From positions 1-11,631 of the forward strand of contig JAPPKR010000017.1 of NCBI GenBank assembly GCA_028819835.1: a DNA stretch of 11,631 nucleotides. The letters run 5' to 3'. The translations under genes were made by a program, and so were the position numbers. The DNA is from a bacterium. GTDB taxonomy: Bacteria > Actinomycetota > Acidimicrobiia > UBA5794 > ZC4RG35. Numbering within the stretch: the stretch's first letter is position 1; each line of letters opens with the position of its first letter. The notes beneath the pieces are model-generated. The model worked only from the letters and a program-made list of their open reading frames with translations, ran no database searches and was not told the origin of the DNA. Positions 6,438 through 11,631 of this stretch are shown one piece after another.

Positions 6438-7670
6438 ATGCTGTTGGCTATGAACACGACACCAGTGGACCGAGAGGTGACCAACCGGGTGAGGGTGTTG
6501 GGCCCCTCTTTGTCGGTGGGTGAGGCCACGGTCGCGGAGCTTCGGGAGCGGGTGCTGTCCACTATTCGTGGGGAGAACCAGTTGGCGGGGATCCGCGCCG
6601 CGGCCCTGGCCGAACTGACCCGACGGGCGGGGACCGAGCTCACCGAGACCGATCTGCGGGAGAGGGGCAAGAGGCCCCGCCGCCGGGCGCGGTCGGAAAT
6701 AGAGACGGCTCGGGAACTGGAGAAGCTGCCGGAGACGTCGAAGGGACTGCGGGAGGGGGAGATCCCATATGAGAACGCGCGGATCCTGGCCGGCGCCAAC
6801 CAAAGAGGCGCCATAGACGAAAAGGAACTGTTGGACGATGCCCGTACCCAGTCTCCCGACAAGTTCGCCGCCACGGTCCGCAAACACCAACAACAACGCT
6901 CCGCAGACGATGGGGTCTCGAGGTTGGAGCATCAGCGGTCGCGGAGGTACGCCAGGATCCGCACCGCCATCGAGGATGGGATGATTGTGCTGTACGGGAG
7001 GTTCGATCCGATCACAGGTGCTCGGATAGAGACCGTCCTGTCGAAGAAGATGAACGAACTTTGGCAGGAGGAAGACCCCAATAACCGGTGCACACCCGCC
7101 CAGAGAATGGCCGACGCCCTTGCTCTGTTGCTGACCCGCCCGGGAGGGGACAGAGACGGACCTTCCCAGGACGTGAGACTGTTGGTGATCGCTGACTACG
7201 ACGTGGTGAACCAACAACTGAGTAATGCTCGTTTGGAGAACGGCACTCCCATCCCTGCCTCCGAACTGCGACGGTTGGCCTGCGACGCTCAGGTCCTCCC
7301 CGCTATCTTCCGGGGACCGTCGGTACCGATGGACATGGGAATGGCACGACGTAAGGCCAGTCCCTCCCAACGGGCCGCTCTCATCGCCCGCGACCGGGCA
7401 TGCATCGGATGCGGCGCCAAAGCCGCCTGGTGCCAATCCCACCACATCATCCACTGGCAGGACGGAGGCCCCACCAACCTCGACAACATGTGTTTGCTCT
7501 GTTCCCGGTGCCACCACAACGTCCACGAGCGGGACTGGCAAGTTGAACAAACCCCCACCGGCGCCTACCGGCTACGCCCCCCACCCACCAAACAGACACA
7601 CCCACCACCACCCAAAAACCAGCACCAACCACGCCGCAAAGCACTCCACGCAACCAAACAAAGAAAATAG
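6438..7670 (+). CDS. DUF222 / HNH endonuclease domain protein (13E12-repeat family type)
   Basis: Predicted nuclease of the actinobacterial DUF222-HNH family, which is often present in many dispersed copies per genome and whose cellular role is not established. Residues about 15-300 form the DUF222 region, helical and charged, with a short-repeat-like GLREGEIPYENARILAGA segment. The HNH domain lies at about residues 315-366. Cys322-X2-Cys325 and Cys355-X2-Cys358 supply the zinc-knuckle cysteines, and the SHHIIHW segment (His335, His336, His339) with CHHNVH (His359, His360, His363) supplies the catalytic and metal-binding histidines. The last 35 or so residues are a proline-, lysine- and histidine-rich tail encoded by DNA almost without G. 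Starts at 6438 and 6450 are both possible: an in-frame stop at 6432 excludes anything earlier, and neither has a well-spaced Shine-Dalgarno. The 410-residue length is typical and all motif residues are present, so it looks intact. Confidence 0.92.
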   Translation: MLLAMNTTPVDREVTNRVRVLGPSLSVGEATVAELRERVLSTIRGENQLAGIRAAALAELTRRAGTELTETDLRERGKRPRRRARSEIETARELEKLPETSKGLREGEIPYENARILAGANQRGAIDEKELLDDARTQSPDKFAATVRKHQQQRSADDGVSRLEHQRSRRYARIRTAIEDGMIVLYGRFDPITGARIETVLSKKMNELWQEEDPNNRCTPAQRMADALALLLTRPGGDRDGPSQDVRLLVIADYDVVNQQLSNARLENGTPIPASELRRLACDAQVLPAIFRGPSVPMDMGMARRKASPSQRAALIARDRACIGCGAKAAWCQSHHIIHWQDGGPTNLDNMCLLCSRCHHNVHERDWQVEQTPTGAYRLRPPPTKQTHPPPPKNQHQPRRKALHATKQRK

Positions 7671-7831
7671 GCCAGGCTCCTTCCCGCCATCCGGCTCTCT
7701 CCTTCCCGTCACCCCGTCCTGGGCTGCCTGGGTCACCCCACCAGCCGGGTTTTCCCACTCTTGGACCGATGTGGCCCCTATTCGGGTTTCCCCTCCCGAA
7801 CCCGCCGCCTCCTGACCGTCGCGAATTTTTC

Positions 7832-7851
7832 GGATAGGCGCGCGCCTGTCC
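7832..7851. other. GC-rich inverted repeat
   Basis: GGATAGGCGCGCGCCTGTCC folds on itself with eight to nine pairs (one T-G wobble) around a GCGC centre. It directly precedes the second palindrome at 7854-7870. No T-tract follows, so termination by this stem alone is unlikely. Part of the self-complementarity comes from the alternating GC core. Confidence 0.5.
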
Positions 7852-7853
7852 GG

Positions 7854-7874
7854 ACTGAAACGTTTTCAGTTTTT
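7854..7874 (+). other. Palindrome ACTGAAA-CGT-TTTCAGT followed by T's: operator or weak terminator
   Basis: Seven-base perfect arms around CGT, followed by four further T's. Two readings are possible. As RNA it is a hairpin followed by a five-T run, a weak A/T-rich intrinsic terminator for the nuclease gene. As DNA, TGAAA and TTTCA half-sites around a central CG resemble LacI-family operators (cre-like), although the two halves are one base short of the usual even spacing. No regulator gene is visible in the window. Confidence 0.35.
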
Positions 7875-8086
7875 GGCTAGTTGATCCCGTTTCGGAGAAG
7901 CGTCTGTACTGATGGTCGCCTTCCCGGAGCGGGAGTTATCTGATGACGGTGGCCCGGGTCACCATTCATGTTTGTTGGTTCAGTGTGTGTCGAGGCTGGG
8001 ACAAAAGACAAGCATTTGGCAGCGGGTCGTCGGGGGAATTTTCGCGACCTTCCGGGAGGTGAGGAGGTTTGTAGGATGGAAGGTTC

Positions 8087-9475
8087 ATGGCAACCGGCGG
8101 ATCCGGGACGCCGTTGCGGCGCATAGCGATCGTCGGCGGAGGAATTTCAGGGTTGGCGGCCGCGTGGGGGCTGCATCACCACCCGGACCGGTTTGACTTC
8201 CGGCTGTTCGAGGCCCAGGACCGGATTGGCGGGAATGCGGTAACAGCCGAGATGCCTCAGGGTGACGGCACCTCTATTCCCTTTGACATATCGGTCACCG
8301 CCTGCATCCCGTCGGTGTATCAGCACATCGTCTCTTTGATGGAGCAGTTCGGCATCGAGTTGATCGACACCAGATTCAGTTACAGCGTGAAGTACCGCGG
8401 CCAGGTTTACGCTCACGACTTCGACTCCGAGATCAGAGATCAGCTCCAAACCGAGATCGCCAAGTTCCAAAGACTCCTCAGACGCCTGCATTGGTTCGGC
8501 GGTCTGACCCGTTCCCGGTCGAAGTTTCTGAACGCCCTGAACCCGTTCAACTACGTCAGCATGGGGACGGTCCTGAACCTGGGAGGCTTCTCGGGTGACT
8601 TCAGGTACAAGGTACTGAAGCCCATGTTCGTCAACTTCCTGATGGCGACGAATGTATTCGACATGCCTGCGGCTCTCTTCTCGAGGTATCTCGAGTTCTT
8701 CGACATCGAAACCGCCACGCCCATGCAGACATGGGACCAGGGGACGAGGCGCATCTACGAGAGCCTGTCGGCAAACTTCGGAGACAAGATTTACCTCAAC
8801 CGGCCGGTGCGGAAGGTGTATCGGTTGTCATCCGGTGTGGTGGTCGAGGACGAAGCCGGTACGAAGGAGACGTTCGACGAGGTGGTCTTCGCATGCAATG
8901 CGAACCAGACGTTGATGATGCTTGACCGGCCCACGATGCTGGAACGCTACATTCTCTCGTCGATCCGCTACGAGAGCGAACTCCACAACCACACGGTGGT
9001 GCATTCGGACTCCTCGGTGCTTCCGGACAACGAAGTGAGGCCTCTTGAGACCCGCAGCAACCACATCGAGCAGTACGGCGTCAGGCCGGACAACTATGAG
9101 ATCACCTACATCATGCACAACCAGCAGCCATGGGCCAAGCGGTCCGACAAGCCCTGCCTGGTGACCTACAACCCGATCAGCCCGATCGATGGGAAGAAGG
9201 TCGTCGGTAAGTGGTGGTTCCAACACATCGTGCATGACGTGCGCCAGGTGGCATGGCTCGTCTATCTGTTTCGTTACATCCAAGGCAGGAGGCGGACCTG
9301 GCATTGTGGCGCCCACACCCTCATCAACAGCCAGGAGACCTGTTTCGTGAGCGGGCTCGCCGCCGCAAGGCAGATCGGTGCGGACTATCCGTTCGACGAT
9401 CCCGAAGCAAGGCGATCGTTCAACCACTACGGGAGTCTCATGCACGGCTTGCGCTTCCGTAAAGCGAGGGGTTGA
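8087..9475 (+). CDS. FAD-dependent oxidoreductase, amine-oxidase-like (COG2907-type NAD/FAD-binding protein)
   Basis: Flavoprotein with the Rossmann FAD-binding motif RIAIVGGGISGLAAAWGL at residues 12-29 (GGGISG 17-22) and the ribose-binding acid near residue 43 in FEAQDRIGGNA. The middle resembles the COG2907 family: a tryptophan-led MQTWDQGTRRIYESL segment, FDEVVFACNANQTLMML and HNHTVVHSDSSVLP. The C-terminal GAHTLINSQETCFVSGLAAA (about residues 408-427) fits the final FAD-contacting segment of this fold. COG2907 genes often lie near cyclopropane-fatty-acid synthase and DUF1365 genes, which hints at lipid substrates; those partners are not in this window. ATG 8087 is the first possible start: a TAG stands in frame at 8072, and GGAAGG lies 3-8 nt before it. 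A short GGGG/CCCC stem spans the stop codon. Its actual substrate is not known; a desaturase or isomerase role is as possible as amine oxidation. Confidence 0.85.
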   Translation: MATGGSGTPLRRIAIVGGGISGLAAAWGLHHHPDRFDFRLFEAQDRIGGNAVTAEMPQGDGTSIPFDISVTACIPSVYQHIVSLMEQFGIELIDTRFSYSVKYRGQVYAHDFDSEIRDQLQTEIAKFQRLLRRLHWFGGLTRSRSKFLNALNPFNYVSMGTVLNLGGFSGDFRYKVLKPMFVNFLMATNVFDMPAALFSRYLEFFDIETATPMQTWDQGTRRIYESLSANFGDKIYLNRPVRKVYRLSSGVVVEDEAGTKETFDEVVFACNANQTLMMLDRPTMLERYILSSIRYESELHNHTVVHSDSSVLPDNEVRPLETRSNHIEQYGVRPDNYEITYIMHNQQPWAKRSDKPCLVTYNPISPIDGKKVVGKWWFQHIVHDVRQVAWLVYLFRYIQGRRRTWHCGAHTLINSQETCFVSGLAAARQIGADYPFDDPEARRSFNHYGSLMHGLRFRKARG

Positions 9476-9590
9476 AGCCCCCTGGCTGGTATGTTCCATA
9501 GGCTCACTGTTCGGTCTCCCAGCGATGCGTGTCGCCTGGCCCTTCCCTTCTTTGCCGGATACTTCGGCCCATTTTCACCGCCAGTGCAGG

Positions 9591-9596
9591 TATACT
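9591..9596 (+). promoter_or_regulatory. Possible -10 box (TATACT) for the GPP34-P450 gene
   Basis: TATACT lies 54 nt before the ATG at 9651 and would give a leader of about 45-50 nt. No good -35 hexamer is found at 16-18 bp, so the promoter would depend on an activator or another sigma factor. The box is embedded in a short inverted repeat, GCAG-GTATA-CTGC (9587-9599), which could be a regulator site. Its presence suggests the P450 gene can be transcribed separately from the flavoenzyme gene 175 bp upstream. Confidence 0.35.
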
Positions 9597-9650
9597 GCCT
9601 TCCCTACGGCTAGCTGAAGTGGTCTGGGTCGATATGGAGAGACCGGAGCG

Positions 9651-11631
9651 ATGGTCCTTTCTACAAGTGATGTGACAACCAGTCCGTTGAGTTTGGCGGA
9701 TGAACTTGTCCTGATGCTTCTCAACGAGGAGAACGGCTACTTCCACCAAGTGCCCGGCTGGGACCTGAACTGCGCGGTCATCGGGGCGGTCCTGGCGGAA
9801 CTCTCGCTCATGGCCCGCATCGACACGGACCAGGACTCGCTGTTCCTTCTGGACCCCAAACCAACAGGCAATCCCGCCCTGGACCCCGTCCTGGAGGAGA
9901 TTGCGGGCGAGCAGGTCCAACGAAGCGCTCAATACTGGATCGAGAGGCTTGCTCCCCGTGCGGAATCGATCATTGACCTGACCCTGGACCACCTGGTTGA
10001 ACGCAAGATTCTGGAACACCACAACGGGGACTTCTGGACGCTGGCTCGCACCAAGGGACAATCGGAGATGTTCAACGGATCGGCAGGCAGCGGAATTCAG
10101 TTCGTCAAGACCCGCATCACTCAGGCCATTTTCAACAACGAGATTCCCGATCCGAGGGACATCATCATTATCTGTTTGGTCAACACTTGTGACGTGTTTC
10201 GCTTCATGTTCCAGCTCGATGAGGAAGCGGAGAAGCGCATCGAGTTCATCTGCAACATGGACCTGCTGGGTCGGTCGATCGCTGCGGCGGTCTCCCACAA
10301 CCTCTCCGGGCCGATTTTTCGCCGCTCCGCCCTGAGCAAGAAGATTCCGTCTGTTCCTCTGCGGAAGGTGATTTTCAATGCGAACATGCGCAAGGGGAAC
10401 ATCCCCGCACTCTTTGCGGACTTGACCAAGGAGTACGGCCCGGTGTTCCAACTCCGCCCACCATTTGTCGGTCCAAAGATTTTCCTCGCTGGGCCGGAGA
10501 TGAATCACTGGGTCAACCGCAACGGGCGCATGTACCTCAGGGCCAAGGACTACTTTGCGGACTTCGAGAAGGTCTATGGCGCCAATGGAGTTCTGCCTTC
10601 CCTGGATGGCGCCGATCACTTCCGGCTTCGTAAGTCCATGGCGCCGGCGTATTCCCGCAGAAGGCTGGCGGGTCAACTGGAAGAGGTCTACGGTCAGGTG
10701 CGAGAACACATGACGACTTGGGAGGTCGGGGAATCCTACCCTGCCACCAGGATGTGCCGGCGACTGGTGAACGCACAAATCTCGCCGCTCATGGTCAGTG
10801 TTCATTCCCAGGACATCATCGACGACCTGATGACCTTCAAGGAACGAGCACTGAACACCCACATCATCGGGATCCTGCCCAAGTTCATGCTGAAGACGCC
10901 GGGTATGAGACGCCGGGCGAAGGCTGTGGATACATTGCTCGAACGGGTGCAGAGGGGGCACACTCCCGCCCAGCGGGCGGGAAGCCCGCGCGACCTTGCA
11001 GATGATTTTCTGAGCCTGCACGCCAGCGATCCACAGTTCGTACCCGAGGCGAACCTGACGTTCGCCTTTGGAGCAGCGCTGGTCGCCAGCGTGTACCTCG
11101 GCGATGCGGTCAGCTTCGCCCTGTATGCAATGGCGGCGCATCCGGGCCTTCAAGCCAGGGTCCAGAGCGAAGCCGATGCTTTGTTCGCCGACGGCGATCC
11201 CGATGGCCGCGACTTCAGCCTGTCGAATATCGACGTCACCCATCGCATGATGATGGAATCTCTGCGTATCTATCCGATCGTCCCCATGTCCATGCGGAAC
11301 GTGATGAACTCATGCCTGGTCGAGGGATACGAGTTGCCGCTGGGGGCACGGCTCCACATCGCCCAGACCGCCGCCCATTACATGGAAGATGTCTTTCCCG
11401 AGCCCTTCAAATTCGATATCGACCGGTATCTGCCCCCGCGCCTCGAGCACCAGAGCCCCGGATATGCGCCATACGGCCTGGGCACCCACAAATGTCTCGG
11501 ATCCCGGTGGATGGAACTCCAGTTGACCCTCAACGTGCTCCTGGTGGCGCATCACTTCACACTGGAAGTGGCCCCCGCCAACTACAAGCTCAAGTTCAGC
11601 CCGTTGCCCTCGTTGAAGCCGAGCAAGAAAC
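9651..11631 (+). CDS. GPP34 (GOLPH3-like) domain fused to cytochrome P450, 3' end outside window
   Basis: The frame stays open for 660 codons from ATG 9651 (GGAGA at 9636-9640 and GGAG at 9645-9648 upstream) to the window edge. Residues about 14-215 match a complete GPP34 domain: SLADELVLMLLNEENGYF, a NCAVIGAVLAELSLMARI helix, a PTGNPALDPVLEEI segment, QYWIERLAP, LDHLVERKIL, and the closing IPDPRDIIIICLVN and MDLLGRSIAAAV segments. Eukaryotic GOLPH3/Vps74 binds PI4P on Golgi membranes; the role of bacterial homologues is unsettled. Residues about 234-660 are a P450: HFRLRKSMAP (C-helix), Glu536-X2-Arg539 (ExxR), PEPFKFDIDRYLP, and heme loop APYGLGTHKCLG with ligand Cys615. In the I-helix (471-489) the usual acid-threonine pair appears as Val481-Tyr482. 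About 18 residues link the domains without a stop or frameshift. The sequence reaches the usual end of a P450, so few residues are probably missing. No ferredoxin or reductase gene is visible. Confidence 0.92.
   Translation, partial: MVLSTSDVTTSPLSLADELVLMLLNEENGYFHQVPGWDLNCAVIGAVLAELSLMARIDTDQDSLFLLDPKPTGNPALDPVLEEIAGEQVQRSAQYWIERLAPRAESIIDLTLDHLVERKILEHHNGDFWTLARTKGQSEMFNGSAGSGIQFVKTRITQAIFNNEIPDPRDIIIICLVNTCDVFRFMFQLDEEAEKRIEFICNMDLLGRSIAAAVSHNLSGPIFRRSALSKKIPSVPLRKVIFNANMRKGNIPALFADLTKEYGPVFQLRPPFVGPKIFLAGPEMNHWVNRNGRMYLRAKDYFADFEKVYGANGVLPSLDGADHFRLRKSMAPAYSRRRLAGQLEEVYGQVREHMTTWEVGESYPATRMCRRLVNAQISPLMVSVHSQDIIDDLMTFKERALNTHIIGILPKFMLKTPGMRRRAKAVDTLLERVQRGHTPAQRAGSPRDLADDFLSLHASDPQFVPEANLTFAFGAALVASVYLGDAVSFALYAMAAHPGLQARVQSEADALFADGDPDGRDFSLSNIDVTHRMMMESLRIYPIVPMSMRNVMNSCLVEGYELPLGARLHIAQTAAHYMEDVFPEPFKFDIDRYLPPRLEHQSPGYAPYGLGTHKCLGSRWMELQLTLNVLLVAHHFTLEVAPANYKLKFSPLPSLKPSKK

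Larger units (their letters stand above)
7671..8086. other. Intergenic region with clustered small inverted repeats, no convincing gene
   Basis: About 415 bp separate the nuclease gene from the flavoenzyme gene. Short hairpins are seen at 7781-7800 (TTCGGG/CCCGAA), 7832-7851, 7854-7870, 7921-7935 (TTCCCG/CGGGAG) and 7948-7963 (GGTGGC/GTCACC with one wobble). A weak promoter-like pair, TTGATC (7881-7886) and TGTACT (7905-7910) with an 18-bp spacer, could drive the flavoenzyme gene with a leader of about 170 nt. The only long + frame (7912-8196) overlaps the flavoenzyme start, has no recognisable protein features and is not called. No tRNA, CRISPR or insertion-sequence signature was recognised. 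Confidence 0.6.

Noticed and set aside
5067..7550. Very long open frame on the minus strand (827 codons) opposite the second ATPase and the nuclease gene
   Set aside because: It runs antisense to two genes with clear domain motifs and has no recognisable protein features. Long antisense frames are expected in GC-rich coding DNA.
7818..8048. Long-range inverted repeat GTCGCGAA (7818-7825) and TTCGCGAC (8041-8048)
   Set aside because: The core TCGCGA is itself palindromic, so two chance copies produce an apparent inverted repeat. The flanks do not extend the pairing.
7912..8196. Small + strand frame (94 codons) before the flavoenzyme gene
   Set aside because: It overlaps the flavoenzyme start by 110 bp in another frame, has no good ribosome binding site and no recognisable features.
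9467..9483. AGGGG/CCCCT stem across the flavoenzyme stop codon as a terminator
   Set aside because: Only five pairs and no following T-tract; not enough to call termination.
9504..11243. 579-codon open frame on the minus strand
   Set aside because: It is antisense to the GPP34-P450 frame, whose translation matches two known domains end to end. The minus frame has no motif.

Overview
The window looks like chromosomal DNA from a GC-rich, Gram-positive-type actinomycete. Three things point this way: a 13E12-type DUF222/HNH endonuclease gene, a GPP34 (Golgi phosphoprotein 3-like) domain of the kind common in Actinomycetota, and a lipoprotein-style binding protein with an acidic tether. The mix would suit an environmental member of the class Acidimicrobiia, but that placement is a guess from gene content. 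All genes read on the + strand.

Positions 1-6308 hold a complete ABC importer operon of the dipeptide/oligopeptide (Dpp/Opp) class. It has a substrate-binding protein whose 5' end lies outside the window, two permeases and two ATPases. The last four genes overlap by 8, 4 and 4 bases, so they are very probably translated together. A GC-rich hairpin followed by a short T-rich tract sits between the binding-protein gene and the first permease. This is the usual place for partial transcription termination that keeps the binding protein in excess. The binding protein begins, as far as visible, with identical 18-bp tandem repeats encoding a Met-Asp-Glu-Pro-Glu-Glu tether.

Positions 6309-8086 hold one DUF222/HNH nuclease gene (6438-7670) with a hairpin just before its start, followed by about 415 bp without a convincing gene but rich in small inverted repeats.

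Positions 8087-11631 hold the most unusual part. First comes a COG2907-like FAD-dependent oxidoreductase (8087-9475). After a 175-bp gap with a possible -10 box comes a long reading frame (9651 to beyond the window end, at least 660 codons). It encodes a complete bacterial GPP34/GOLPH3-like domain (about residues 14-215) fused to a full cytochrome P450 (about residues 234-660). The P450 keeps the ExxR and heme-cysteine motifs but, by eye, lacks the I-helix acid/threonine pair used for oxygen activation. A plausible reading is that the GPP34 domain holds the P450 at a membrane and that the neighbouring flavoenzyme acts on the same, probably lipid-like, substrate; this is inference.
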